This document shows, piece by piece, positions 28,143-37,656 of a stretch of 64,000 bases of DNA. Each line of letters begins with the position of its first letter. The stretch's first letter is position 1. Position numbers and translations under genes: made by a program. Under the pieces are notes generated by a model that saw only the letters and a program-made list of their open reading frames with translations, was not told where the DNA came from and searched no databases. The DNA comes from Paenibacillaceae bacterium (lineage in GTDB: Bacteria > Bacillota > Clostridia > Lachnospirales > Lachnospiraceae): contig SVDU01000009.1 of NCBI GenBank assembly GCA_015057705.1, forward strand, positions 62,001-126,000, written 5' to 3'.

Positions 28143-28171
28143 ATTATACACCGGATCGATTCAGATGTAAA
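28143..28171 (-). promoter_or_regulatory. Promoter of the PBP2 / MecA-like operon
   Basis: Minus-strand -35 TTTACA (28171-28166) and -10 TATAAT (28148-28143), spacing 17 bp. It lies immediately downstream of the ABC exporter gene. Confidence 0.65.
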
Positions 28172-28179
28172 CCGTTTTT

Positions 28180-29967
28180 TCACCGCAATGCCATCTGAAG
28201 CCGCTCCATTTCATAGAATTCTCCTTTTAACTCCATTAACGACTGGTAGCTTCCTTCTTCCCTTATTTTCCCCTGGTCTAAAACCACGATCCGGTCTGCT
28301 CCTCTTACTGTGGAAAGCCTGTGTGCAACAATAAATGTCGTTCTTCCTTTAATCAGCTCATTGAGGGCATCCTGAATCTCCTTTTCTGATATGGTATCAA
28401 GAGCTGAGGTCGCTTCATCCAGTATAATTACCCGGGGATCTCTGATAATCGCCCTGGCTATGGAAATTCTCTGTCTCTGACCTCCGCTTAAATTGGCTCC
28501 ATGTTCTCCTATCATGGTATTAAGGCCATTGGGCAGCTTCGCAATTACTGTTTTTAGATTTGCAGCTTCCACTGCATGATTCACCTCTTCGTCAGATACA
28601 TTGGTAAGGCCATAAGTGATATTTTCCCTTACCGTACCTGTAAAGAGAATAGGGGTCTGTGGTACCACTGAGATAAATCTCCGGTAGCTTCTTAAATTAA
28701 TTTCACTGATATCCGTTCCATCAATGGAAAGCCTGCCGCCGCCTGGTGTTATAAAACCGATTATCAGATTTAGTATGGTGGTCTTTCCAGAACCGGACTC
28801 TCCCACCAAAGCAATGGTCTCCCCTTCCTTCACCTCCAGATCAATTCCGGACAAAACCGGTTCATTGGAGTCTTTGTAGGAAAATGTAACATTCTGAAAG
28901 GTAAATCTGCCCTTTAACTGGTTTAGTTCCCTTTTTCCCTCATTATGCTCCACATCATCGGAAATTAATACCTCGCCGATGGAAGAAACGGATTCCAATC
29001 CCTTGGTCAGTATGGGAAGCAGATTAATCAGCCCGGTAAACTGGTTGACTACCGTAGTAAAGCTTGCCTGATAAAAGGTTACATCGCCGATCTTTATAGA
29101 GCCTTTCCATGCCATATACCCGGAGAACCCCAGACACAGTGCCTGAAATACCTGAAATACACACCAGCTCACAGCCCCGAAATGTGCCTGCACCATATCC
29201 AGCCGGTATCCCTTGTCTGCCGTTTCTTCCAGCTGTTCTTTGATCTTATCCACCTCTTGTTTTTCAAGGGCATGGGCTCTTGTAACAGGAACCAGTTCCA
29301 CCATCTCCATCACACGGGCACTGGTTTCCTCCATCTCACGTCGAAACGCCCGGTTCTCACTGTGTATCCGTTTGCGAAATGCAACAACTGTCACAGCGGT
29401 CACTGGAGCCACCAAAAGAAAGAACAGGAGCACTGATCTGTTTTTTACGGCTGTAATTCCAAGAGTGATCACAAGATTCATCAGAATATTCATGAGATTA
29501 ACAAAAAGCTGGGAGGATAATGTCTCCACTGCCTCCACGTCACGTATGATCTTGGACTGAAGTCTGCCTGATTGTATCTGCGTGTGGTATGGAATGGACA
29601 ATTCCTGGAGTTTGCGGACCAGTGCGCCTCTTAAACCAGCCTCAGTTTTTCGTATAACCTGATTTTTGTACTTGTTGTGAAGCCAGTTTGCAGGAAGATG
29701 CACTGCTAAAAGTCCAATCCAGACTGTAACATTTAAGATGATCTGACGCTTTCCCTCTTCTCCTCCTGCAATGGCTCCGTTAATTACATTGGCAGTCAGA
29801 AGGGCAGCAAAGAGACTGGGCGCATGTTTGATTACAAAAAAGAAAGTGGACAGAAGAAACTTATGGTACTGCCCTTTATAAAATCCAAGCAGCACCATAA
29901 CCGAATGATTCCTGTACTTCCTATAGCAGTCAATAAACCGGTGTTCCATTTTCTCATATTGATCCAT
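28180..29967 (-). CDS. ABC exporter, fused membrane and ATPase domains
   Basis: 595 aa from ATG 29967, six bases after GGGAG. The N-terminal half has six membrane segments of the ABC type-1 exporter fold; the C-terminal half has Walker A GESGSGKTT near residue 395, signature LSGGQRQR, Walker B VIILDEATSALD and the switch His in VAHRLSTV. It should work as a homodimer or with a partner. Substrate is unknown. The start is 10 bp after the esterase stop, so it is the last gene of the glycosidase operon; it also directly precedes the PBP promoter. Confidence 0.85.
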   Translation of the reverse strand: MDQYEKMEHRFIDCYRKYRNHSVMVLLGFYKGQYHKFLLSTFFFVIKHAPSLFAALLTANVINGAIAGGEEGKRQIILNVTVWIGLLAVHLPANWLHNKYKNQVIRKTEAGLRGALVRKLQELSIPYHTQIQSGRLQSKIIRDVEAVETLSSQLFVNLMNILMNLVITLGITAVKNRSVLLFFLLVAPVTAVTVVAFRKRIHSENRAFRREMEETSARVMEMVELVPVTRAHALEKQEVDKIKEQLEETADKGYRLDMVQAHFGAVSWCVFQVFQALCLGFSGYMAWKGSIKIGDVTFYQASFTTVVNQFTGLINLLPILTKGLESVSSIGEVLISDDVEHNEGKRELNQLKGRFTFQNVTFSYKDSNEPVLSGIDLEVKEGETIALVGESGSGKTTILNLIIGFITPGGGRLSIDGTDISEINLRSYRRFISVVPQTPILFTGTVRENITYGLTNVSDEEVNHAVEAANLKTVIAKLPNGLNTMIGEHGANLSGGQRQRISIARAIIRDPRVIILDEATSALDTISEKEIQDALNELIKGRTTFIVAHRLSTVRGADRIVVLDQGKIREEGSYQSLMELKGEFYEMERLQMALR

Positions 29968-29977
29968 CGTCTTCTCC

Positions 29978-30658
29978 CTAGGATACATCAAGCCCCTGAT
30001 TCTCTATTACCACGTTTTTGCTGTCTAACAGATCTGCATAAGGTGCCCCAAGCTTTCTAAGTTCTTCGGAAAGAAACCCTGCCATTATGACAGCCCCCTC
30101 TGGTTTTAAATGGGTATTATCCCCAGGCCACATGAAATATGCTTTAGAGGCTAAATCTCCCACTGCGTTAAGATAAGCCTCTGTTATAGCGGTTAAGTCA
30201 ATAACCGGAACGCAGGCTTCTTCTCCTGTCTGCCTCACCGCCTCCGGATAGGCTCCGTGGCTACCGGGAAGAAATTTTCCCTGGTCATTAAAATGCCTTC
30301 TGGCGATGGGAGTAATGAGCACTGGATAAGCTCCATTTTCTCTGGCCGCCTGAATAAACTTCATCAGATTTTCTCTAAATGTGGTATCCGGGTCAGTATG
30401 GCGGGCCGGATCATCCTTTTCATCGTTGTGACCAAACTGTATAAAGAGATAGTCTCCCTCTTTCATTTCTTTTTCCATCAGAGCCAGCAGGCCTTCATCC
30501 AGAAATGATTTGGTACTTCTCCCATTTTGTGCATAGCTTTTCATCTCCACACCATCTGCCAGATAAAGAAGCATTGCCTGGGATATCCCGGTCTGGGGAT
30601 ATGTGGAAGCTTTATTAAATTTCACTGTGCTGTCTCCAGCATAAAAGATTGCTGCCAT
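29978..30658 (-). CDS. SGNH-family acetylesterase (rhamnogalacturonan acetylesterase-like)
   Basis: 226 aa, no signal peptide. Block I GDST (nucleophile Ser near residue 10), block III GHND near residue 75, and block V DNTHL near residue 184 supply Ser, oxyanion Asn and Asp/His of the SGNH triad. The order matches CE12-type esterases that remove acetyl groups from pectic or xylan oligosaccharides. The cytoplasmic location implies action on imported oligomers. Start chosen at ATG 30658, nine bases after GGAG; it overlaps the GH43 gene by 44 nt, so the two are coupled. Confidence 0.82.
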   Translation of the reverse strand: MAAIFYAGDSTVKFNKASTYPQTGISQAMLLYLADGVEMKSYAQNGRSTKSFLDEGLLALMEKEMKEGDYLFIQFGHNDEKDDPARHTDPDTTFRENLMKFIQAARENGAYPVLITPIARRHFNDQGKFLPGSHGAYPEAVRQTGEEACVPVIDLTAITEAYLNAVGDLASKAYFMWPGDNTHLKPEGAVIMAGFLSEELRKLGAPYADLLDSKNVVIENQGLDVS

Positions 30659-32390
30659 TTACGTACACTCCATAAGTTGCTCCTGTAAAACGTTTTCCTT
30701 TTGTCAGACCTTCCGAACAGATAGAAGTCACATCAGTCCACCGCCACAGGATTTTATTATTTAATAGAAACGTTCTGTTAAGACCTTCTGTCTCAACGCG
30801 GAATAAAACACGCCCTTCAAAAGAATAATCGTTCTTTTCTGTCCTGATATAAGCGTTATCCACATATTCCGTTACAAATATCTGATTCTTTGTTACACCA
30901 AATTTTATGTAGGTGTTTTCATCATAGTACAAGGTCACGCCTGCATCAGAGGTAAATTCCTCCTGCTCCTCCTCTGGTATCCACATCTCAAACTCTGCTG
31001 CAAAGCTAAAATCCGGTTGAAATTTAAGAAGCATGCTGTTGCATCTTCTGCTGCATAAATCAAATCCGTCTCCTCTGATCCACAGCGTTCCATCTACCCC
31101 AGTCCGGACACGTTTTCTGTCTCTTGTCCTTGGGGATAGCCAGACTTCCTTCGTATTGACTGCCGCTGTCTTTTCGTACATCTTGGGAAAGGGAGCCCGT
31201 TCCATATAGGAAGGACCTTTTCTTTTATTTACCACGGGCCACCCATCTGCTGTCCAGGTGATTTCGTCAAGGCAGGTTTCTCTGCCCAGCATTCCCCATG
31301 TCCCATTGATGAAACGAGAAGATAAATATACCATAAACCATCTGCCGTCTGGTGTCTCAACCGGCTTTCCATGGCCGCAGCACTGAAGGGCACCCATTTC
31401 ATCCCACTGATGCATGATTGGATTGTAAGGACAGTTTTCATAGGGCCCATATAATCGTCTGGATCTTGCAACGGTAATCATATGTCCTTTTCCTGTTCCG
31501 CCTTCTGCCAGAAAACAATAATAATACCCATCCTTTTTTATCAGATGAGGCCCCTCCGGCGCATGACCGGAATGCCCGTACCAGATCAGTTCCGGTTGGG
31601 ATAGCAGTTGTTTTCCATCCTGGGAAATCTCCACCATTCTTGCTCCCCGGTTAATCAGCATATACCGTTTTCCATCCTCATCAGTAAAAAGTGAGGGATC
31701 AATCCCCAGGAGATTATGAATGAACGGAGTCTCATAAGGACCTTCGGGATGAATGGAACTGGTGATCATCTGTGTCTGAATATAAGGCGCATCGTCATTA
31801 TTACGCAGAGTTGCGCAGATATAAAATCTTCCATTGGAAAAGCTGATATCAGGCGCCCAGAATCCCCTTCCTCCTTCCAGATCTCCCAGATATTCTTTTG
31901 CCCATATTTCATCTGTAACCGCGTAACCAATTGTTTTCCATTGAATCAGATCCCTGGAATGAGAAATGGGAATGCATGGGAAAAACAGGAAACTGGAATG
32001 TACCATATAATAATCTTCTCCCACACGTACAATACTGGGATCCGGGTGCATTCCCCTTAAAACCGGATTGCGGTAAGATTCCCCTAAGGAAAAACCGCAT
32101 CTACTTTTAAAATACTCTTCCATGGGCGACCCTGCCGCCAGATCATAAGGCGTACACATGGACCGATTTGCCCATGTGGGATCCATGTTACAGCGCTCCA
32201 CCAGATACTTCACCAGTTTTTGGTTTTTCCCTTTTACTGCATAGTGGAGAAGGCTGTTCCCATTCTCATCACAATCCTCTGTATTGAAACTGTGATCAAT
32301 CAGGTAGACAACCGCCTCATACTCTCCCCGTTCTGCTGCTTCAAATGCCCTTTTTGCTGCCGCTTCCGTCTTTGATGTGTATAAATTCAT
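30615..32390 (-). CDS. Ankyrin repeat-GH43 glycosidase fusion
   Basis: 591 aa from ATG 32390, ten bases after AGAAGGG; ATG 32399 abuts that site. Residues about 8-100 are ankyrin repeats (AFEAAERGEYEAVVYLIDH, NGNSLLHYAVKGKNQKLVKYL, then a CTPYDLAAG cap). From about residue 108 comes a GH43 five-bladed propeller with the catalytic Asp in HPDPS, the modulating Asp in GIDPSLF and the general acid Glu in PEGPHL, followed by a C-terminal beta-sandwich of about 180 residues. No signal peptide. Likely a beta-xylosidase or alpha-arabinofuranosidase acting inside the cell. It overlaps the upstream GH43 gene by 50 nt. The ankyrin part is unusual; see findings. Confidence 0.85.
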   Translation of the reverse strand: MNLYTSKTEAAAKRAFEAAERGEYEAVVYLIDHSFNTEDCDENGNSLLHYAVKGKNQKLVKYLVERCNMDPTWANRSMCTPYDLAAGSPMEEYFKSRCGFSLGESYRNPVLRGMHPDPSIVRVGEDYYMVHSSFLFFPCIPISHSRDLIQWKTIGYAVTDEIWAKEYLGDLEGGRGFWAPDISFSNGRFYICATLRNNDDAPYIQTQMITSSIHPEGPYETPFIHNLLGIDPSLFTDEDGKRYMLINRGARMVEISQDGKQLLSQPELIWYGHSGHAPEGPHLIKKDGYYYCFLAEGGTGKGHMITVARSRRLYGPYENCPYNPIMHQWDEMGALQCCGHGKPVETPDGRWFMVYLSSRFINGTWGMLGRETCLDEITWTADGWPVVNKRKGPSYMERAPFPKMYEKTAAVNTKEVWLSPRTRDRKRVRTGVDGTLWIRGDGFDLCSRRCNSMLLKFQPDFSFAAEFEMWIPEEEQEEFTSDAGVTLYYDENTYIKFGVTKNQIFVTEYVDNAYIRTEKNDYSFEGRVLFRVETEGLNRTFLLNNKILWRWTDVTSICSEGLTKGKRFTGATYGVYVNGSNLLCWRQHSEI

Positions 32391-33879
32391 ATTCCCCATA
32401 CCCTTCTGATCTTACGTTGTTTTTGTTGGCACTCCACAAACAGAGTTTCGCACCTGTCCAGGTCGCCCGGCATAATGGCTGTGAATCGCCGATGGAGGTA
32501 TAGCTGGCTCCATCCGGTGACCAGGAAAAACGGTATGTTTTATCAGCAAGCAACTCCAGACGCAGATACACCGTATCATTCTCATAAGGACAGGAAGATT
32601 CAAGAATTTCCCAGACTTCTCCAAGCAGTTCCTTTTTTGTTACGGTTCCTTTGTACAGCATAAGGCTGTTGCCATCAATGGTCCGCTGCAGAGCCAGATA
32701 GGCATAGGAATGTCCAATCATTCCTATGGATGCCATATCCCCCTCTTCTTCCCAGTTAAGGCGTACCTTTGTGACAGCGGTGAACGTCCTTTGCTGGGGG
32801 ATCTGAGTCATGGCATTTGGTGCGTACCAGAGGAAGTTTTCTCTGGTATTGTTCTTCATACAAAACAGACGGATACCATTATGCCCTGCCAGAGAATAGT
32901 AAGATTCTTTTGGGTTTGCCTGCCACTGCCACTGAAGGCCAATGCTTTCCCTTTTAAACTCGTCCGACTGGGCAATCCTGTATTCTGGCTGCCCTTCTTT
33001 TGGAACCTTCCACTCCTTAACCGGTTCTCCGATTCCGTCACCATTTTGATCCGTTCCAATAAAAGGCCAGCCATTATGAAAGCACATAGGCTGCAGATGG
33101 ACAATTCTTCCAAGCTCATTGACATCCTGGAAATGAAGAAACCAGTGCCTGCCGTCAGGTGCTATGACCCAGCCGCCCTGATGAGGCCCGTTTACGGATG
33201 TGTTTCCCTGATGCATCACAATCTTATATTCATACGGGCCCTTTACAGATCTCGCTCTTAATACAGACTGCCAGCCAGTTGAAACGCCTCCTGAGGGCAT
33301 GAGAATATAATAGTATCCCTGGTCATAATACATCTTCGGACCTTCTGTAGTAGGAGCAATCTGTTCCCCGTCAAATATGGTAACCGGCTCTCCAATAATA
33401 TTTCTGCATAGAGGGTCGATTTCTACCAGATCCAGTCTGTGTTTGATCCCGCATCGGCTGTTGGCATAGGCAAATACCATGTACGCCTTTCCATCCATAT
33501 CCCAGAAAGGACAGGGATCAATGAAGCCTTTCGCCTCATGAAGGCAGTGAAGTTTAAATTCTCCATATGGATCCTTTGATGTGGCTACAAAAATCCCTTC
33601 ATCAGGAAGGGGAATGAATACGTAAAAGGTATCCTCATGAAAACGGATGGAGGGCGCCCAGGTTCCTGAGCCGTGAGACGGCAGATCATATTTTTCAAAG
33701 GGCAGTGAATCCACACAGTGATTGATGATTTCCCAGTGAACCAGATCTCTGGAATGAAGAAGAGGTACACCTGGAAGATATGTAAAAGAAGAAGCTACCA
33801 TATAATAATCTTCTCCCACCCGGATTACATCGGGATCTGAATAATCGGCATACAAAACCGGATTCTGATATATGGACAT
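32341..33879 (-). CDS. GH43 family beta-xylosidase / alpha-L-arabinofuranosidase
   Basis: 512 aa, no signal peptide, ribosome site GGGAGG. The catalytic Asp lies in DYSDPDVIRV near residue 14, the pKa-modulating Asp in GFIDPCPFWD near 146, and the acid Glu in TTEGPKMY near 205. The C-terminal ~190 residues (from about 315) form the beta-sandwich typical of GH43 subfamilies such as 12. Cytosolic removal of xylose or arabinose from imported oligosaccharides is the likely role; the exact sugar is uncertain. Follows the permease genes by 72 bp. Confidence 0.87.
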   Translation of the reverse strand: MSIYQNPVLYADYSDPDVIRVGEDYYMVASSFTYLPGVPLLHSRDLVHWEIINHCVDSLPFEKYDLPSHGSGTWAPSIRFHEDTFYVFIPLPDEGIFVATSKDPYGEFKLHCLHEAKGFIDPCPFWDMDGKAYMVFAYANSRCGIKHRLDLVEIDPLCRNIIGEPVTIFDGEQIAPTTEGPKMYYDQGYYYILMPSGGVSTGWQSVLRARSVKGPYEYKIVMHQGNTSVNGPHQGGWVIAPDGRHWFLHFQDVNELGRIVHLQPMCFHNGWPFIGTDQNGDGIGEPVKEWKVPKEGQPEYRIAQSDEFKRESIGLQWQWQANPKESYYSLAGHNGIRLFCMKNNTRENFLWYAPNAMTQIPQQRTFTAVTKVRLNWEEEGDMASIGMIGHSYAYLALQRTIDGNSLMLYKGTVTKKELLGEVWEILESSCPYENDTVYLRLELLADKTYRFSWSPDGASYTSIGDSQPLCRATWTGAKLCLWSANKNNVRSEGYGEYEFIHIKDGSGSKKGI

Positions 33880-33951
33880 CGTAATTGCCTCCCATAATAT
33901 AGTTCATTTGAAAAAAGGAGCAGAAATTCTGCCCCTCTTTCTGCCTGATCG

Positions 33952-34788
33952 TTACTCCTTTACGGCACCAATATTAACACCCTGAATAAAATACTTCTGG
34001 CAGAATGGATATATGATCATGAAGGGGAGGATTGCCACAATAACAGCTGCGTTCTTAACTGTGTTCTCAGTAGCACCGCCGATTGCCTGGGGCAAATCAC
34101 TTCCCATTATAACAGATCTTAACTTCATTTGAAAATTATATAAATTATCATTTGTGATATAAAGTTTATAATGTGTATAGTCGTTCCAGTAAGAAACTGC
34201 GTACATCAGACCAATGGCTGTCAGCGCCGCCTTTGATAATGGGAGAACGATTTTAAGAAATACTCCCATTGGAGAGCAGCCGTCAATTTCTGCTGATTCA
34301 AATAAGCTGGAAGGAATCCCTTCAAAAAAGTTTCTCATCAATACGATATTATAAACATTAATAGCCGGCATAAGAATAACCACCAGCAATGTATTGGTTA
34401 TATGAATTGCCTTCATAACCAGATACGTGGGAATCATACCACCGCTGAAAATCATGGTAAACAGTAGAATATTTGCAAAAAATGTCCGGCCCGGCATTTT
34501 CCATTGAATCAGAACATATGCTCCAAGTGTTGCAATTGTAAGGCCTGTAAAAGTTCCTACAATTGTAGTAAAGCAGGACACCAGAAACGGTCTGTACAGA
34601 GTTGGATTGGTAAATACGGATATATATCCGGCAAAACCGAACTGTTCCGGAAATAATTTCATACCATACGCTGTTTTTAAATCAAGCGAATCAATTAATA
34701 CTTTATAAATAGGGATAATCATGATCAGGCTTATTAGCACAAATATTATCATTAGCCCATAATCAAATGCTGTTGCTTTCTTTTTCAT
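33952..34788 (-). CDS. Carbohydrate ABC transporter permease (LplC/MalG-like)
   Basis: 278 aa from ATG 34788, five bases after GGAGGG; a TTG six codons earlier overlaps the ribosome site. Six membrane segments; the EAA loop is visible as ESAEIDGCSPMGVFLKIVLPLSKAAL near residue 180, split here by the conserved DG. It belongs to the subfamily of oligosaccharide permeases seen with large LplA-type binding proteins. Encoded 10 bp after the partner permease. No cognate ATPase is encoded nearby, so a shared MsmK-type ATPase elsewhere is likely. Confidence 0.88.
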   Translation of the reverse strand: MKKKATAFDYGLMIIFVLISLIMIIPIYKVLIDSLDLKTAYGMKLFPEQFGFAGYISVFTNPTLYRPFLVSCFTTIVGTFTGLTIATLGAYVLIQWKMPGRTFFANILLFTMIFSGGMIPTYLVMKAIHITNTLLVVILMPAINVYNIVLMRNFFEGIPSSLFESAEIDGCSPMGVFLKIVLPLSKAALTAIGLMYAVSYWNDYTHYKLYITNDNLYNFQMKLRSVIMGSDLPQAIGGATENTVKNAAVIVAILPFMIIYPFCQKYFIQGVNIGAVKE

Positions 34789-34798
34789 GTTGTCCCTC

Positions 34799-35758
34799 CT
34801 ACACAATTCCTCTTCCTCTTACTTTGTGGCTGGCCTTGTTGCAGACCATCACAAATACGCAGCCTACAAGTGAAGCAGTCAGCCCTACAGCGGTGGTATA
34901 TCCATAATCTGGAAGTGCACCGGAATTGAATGTCTGCGTATAAATGTATGTATGCAGTACATCTGATACCTGGATTACGGCGTCGTTTTGCATAACGAAT
35001 ACAGACTCAAATAAGTTCATGACCTTTGCCAGATTTAAAATGAGCACTGTAATAATGGTATTGTTAAGAGCTGGCATTGTAATAAAACGCAATTTATTCC
35101 ACCGGCCTGCCCCATCCATGGCTGCAGCTTCATAAAGTTCCGGATTAATTCCGGACAGGGTTGCAATAAAAATAATCGTTCCCCAGCCTGTATCCTTCCA
35201 GACGTTGATGCCATAAAACATTGTACGCCACCATGATTTATCTGCCAGGAAATAAATTCCCTCTTTTAAAATCCCCAGTTTTATCAGTATGGAGTTTACC
35301 AGGCCTGCACTGGTAGGAGAAAGTATTAATGTAAAGACGGAAGCTGTAACCACCCATGACATAAAATGGGGAAGATACACAATCGTCTGAGTTATCTTCT
35401 TAAAAGTTGCGCTTTTCATCTCATTGAGCATAAGAGAAAGTGCAACAGCCGTAAATGTATTTAAAAGAAGCTTAACAACACTTAATGTTATGGTATTGCC
35501 AAAGGCATTCCAGAATCCTGACATCTTCATCATCTTCTCAAAATGGGCAAGTCCTACGAATACAGGCTCCTTGATTCCCTTATAAGAATAAAAGGCATAT
35601 CTGATACCAAACATAGGAAGATAGTTAAACACGATCGCAAAAGCCAGTACTGGCAGAAACATCAGATAAAAGCCTTTGTAATACCGAAGCGAAACCAGCA
35701 GCGGCCGCTTATTGCTGCCTGCAGCTTTCGCTGCAGGCCCTTTCTTTTTTGTATTCAT
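34799..35758 (-). CDS. Carbohydrate ABC transporter permease (LplB/MalF-like)
   Basis: 319 aa with six membrane segments and ribosome site AGGAAGG. Typical start KGFYLMFLPVLAFAIVFNYLPM and EAA-loop ELYEAAAMDGAGRWNKLRFI near residue 215. Forms a heterodimer with the next permease. It begins 18 bp after the binding-protein gene, so the three genes form an import unit. Confidence 0.88.
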   Translation of the reverse strand: MNTKKKGPAAKAAGSNKRPLLVSLRYYKGFYLMFLPVLAFAIVFNYLPMFGIRYAFYSYKGIKEPVFVGLAHFEKMMKMSGFWNAFGNTITLSVVKLLLNTFTAVALSLMLNEMKSATFKKITQTIVYLPHFMSWVVTASVFTLILSPTSAGLVNSILIKLGILKEGIYFLADKSWWRTMFYGINVWKDTGWGTIIFIATLSGINPELYEAAAMDGAGRWNKLRFITMPALNNTIITVLILNLAKVMNLFESVFVMQNDAVIQVSDVLHTYIYTQTFNSGALPDYGYTTAVGLTASLVGCVFVMVCNKASHKVRGRGIV

Positions 35759-35776
35759 ATGTTAACCTTCCTAAAC

Positions 35777-37375
35777 CTATTTTGAGGATCCCAATTCATT
35801 TAAAGAATCTACGATCAATTTAGACCACTCAGCTCCACCCTCTTTTTCAAATCTTTCATATGCAGCATCAATAGAAAGTCCCTGTACTACAACATCTGCT
35901 ACGATAGAGTTTTTTAATGTAGTCAAATCACCATTATAAGTTGCCATTACTTCGGTTGAAGGAATAATGATTGCCTGATGGCAATTTTCATTAAATATCT
36001 TTTGAGATACTTTTGTTTCTTCCTTAACGGTATCTTTTCCAGGATCATTTTCCCAGGTAGCAATGGCCAATGTGGGATCCAGATGCTGCTTTGTATACTG
36101 TGTTCCCGGCTGTTCCAGGCTTTCCCGTGTATGGAATTCTCCAGCCGCATAGGTCTTATCAAGGACTGTTTCAGCTTTTGTAGACCAGTGAACGTCTTCT
36201 ACGCCGTAGCTCCAAAGCATCTGCATATCACCGCCATCAAGGATAGACTCTATAAAATATTTAAAGACCCCTTCTGGATTCTCACAGGCAGAAGTAATTG
36301 CCCATACAGGAGCCGTTCCTTCTTCGTAAGTACCAACCTCTTTAATCGGTTTTAAAGGAATCAACTCTCCGTCTTTTCCATTTGCCTCCAGATTGTTTTT
36401 TAAGTTGGAAGCCCAGGTACCTGCCCAATAAGTAAATACACCAAACTTATCTTCGTAGAATTTATTACGGCAGTCTTTTGTTCCATTGGTTAAAGATTCC
36501 TTATCAATATATCCTTTTGAATAAGCATCTCTCAGACGCTCCAATGCGCCTTTGAAGTTTTCTTTTGTAAAGCCATCATACCAGATGCCATCCTCACCTT
36601 TTACAAAGTTTGGCTGTGCATCCTGATAAAACTCAGGAAGATAATTGGAAGAAGGATCTCCTCCTTTTGCTCCCATCAGTCCAGAAGCAGAAACACCGTA
36701 TGTATCCCCATTGATTCCATTCCCATCCGGGTCACCTTCCGTAAATGCTTTTAACATATTTAAATATTCTTCATAAGTAGTGGGCGCCTCTAATCCACAG
36801 TTATCAAGCCATTTTTTCTTTACGTAAGTAAGGCAGCCGCCTCTTCTTGCATCAGGAAATCCATAAAGTTTACCATCAATCTTGGTTGCTTCGATAACAT
36901 CTTCCCCTGTTACGCGTCCAGAAGCCTTCAGCTCTGAATTCTCCCATGCTTCTGTCATATCCCACAGAGCACCTTCCTCTGCATAACCGGTGTAATAACT
37001 TCCATTTAGAATAATGACGTCAGGCCAGTTTTCCGGACCGGAAGCAAAGCTTTGTCCTAAAACATCAAAATAAGCATCATGATCAGGCTGAATAATTTCC
37101 AGATCAATTCCGGTAAGCTCTTCCCACCTTTTTTCAAAGGCATCTCTGTTATTTGCTTTTGTTGTTACAGTTGAATTTACCATAATGGTGATTTTATCTG
37201 GCTTCTTTATCTCATCACCAGCTTTGCTCTCCCCTGTTGAAGAGCCACTTTCCGTATTTGCACCTGCACTTGTTGCATCCGCCCCAGTTTTGGCAGAAGA
37301 AGAACAACCACTTAAAGCCACAGAAGCAGCCATGGTAACCGCCATACCAGCTGCAAGCATTTTTTTAACTCTCAT
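35777..37375 (-). CDS. Oligosaccharide-binding lipoprotein (LplA-type)
   Basis: 532 aa, family 1 extracellular solute-binding protein. The signal peptide ends with lipobox LSGC near residue 23, followed by a Ser/Gly/Thr linker. The EWDD-like region GDPDGNGINGDTYGV near residue 215 resembles the calcium-binding/insertion loop of the large LplA-like binding proteins. Captures plant oligosaccharides for the two permeases encoded next. Ribosome site GGGAGG; promoter listed separately. Confidence 0.87.
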   Translation of the reverse strand: MRVKKMLAAGMAVTMAASVALSGCSSSAKTGADATSAGANTESGSSTGESKAGDEIKKPDKITIMVNSTVTTKANNRDAFEKRWEELTGIDLEIIQPDHDAYFDVLGQSFASGPENWPDVIILNGSYYTGYAEEGALWDMTEAWENSELKASGRVTGEDVIEATKIDGKLYGFPDARRGGCLTYVKKKWLDNCGLEAPTTYEEYLNMLKAFTEGDPDGNGINGDTYGVSASGLMGAKGGDPSSNYLPEFYQDAQPNFVKGEDGIWYDGFTKENFKGALERLRDAYSKGYIDKESLTNGTKDCRNKFYEDKFGVFTYWAGTWASNLKNNLEANGKDGELIPLKPIKEVGTYEEGTAPVWAITSACENPEGVFKYFIESILDGGDMQMLWSYGVEDVHWSTKAETVLDKTYAAGEFHTRESLEQPGTQYTKQHLDPTLAIATWENDPGKDTVKEETKVSQKIFNENCHQAIIIPSTEVMATYNGDLTTLKNSIVADVVVQGLSIDAAYERFEKEGGAEWSKLIVDSLNELGSSK

Positions 37376-37411
37376 TTAGAACCTCCCAATATTATTGATT
37401 TTGTCATTGGT

Positions 37412-37421
37412 GGTGCGCACC
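37412..37421. repeat. Perfect 10-bp palindrome in the binding-protein leader
   Basis: GGTGCGCACC, GC-rich in an AT-rich gap, just after the predicted transcript start of the transporter operon. Operator candidate. Confidence 0.4.
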
Positions 37422-37435
37422 TTTTTTGCATTGCC

Positions 37436-37464
37436 ATCATAGCATCCCGTACACACAATATCAA
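37436..37464 (-). promoter_or_regulatory. Promoter of the oligosaccharide-uptake operon
   Basis: Minus-strand -35 TTGATA (37464-37459) and -10 TATGAT (37441-37436), 17-bp spacing. Confidence 0.6.
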
Positions 37465-37605
37465 CGCGCATTATTTACTATCGTTGTTCATTTTTAGCTA
37501 AATGCTCTGATTTCACAATCATTTATTATGCATATTTTATATTTACTGTATCCTTTGATTCCAATTCCACATCATTATATAGGAAGCGACGGGAATCAAT
37601 TTTGA

Positions 37606-37629
37606 GTACATATTTTACGTTCTATGTAC
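37606..37629. promoter_or_regulatory. Inverted repeat upstream of the AraC-type regulator gene
   Basis: GTACATA (37606-37612) and TATGTAC (37623-37629), perfect 7-bp arms, 10-nt spacer. Lies in the 337-bp gap between the divergent operon and regulator genes and may be the binding site of that regulator. Confidence 0.45.
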
Positions 37630-37656
37630 AGTTCTTAATGTAAGGGAGGGATCTGA

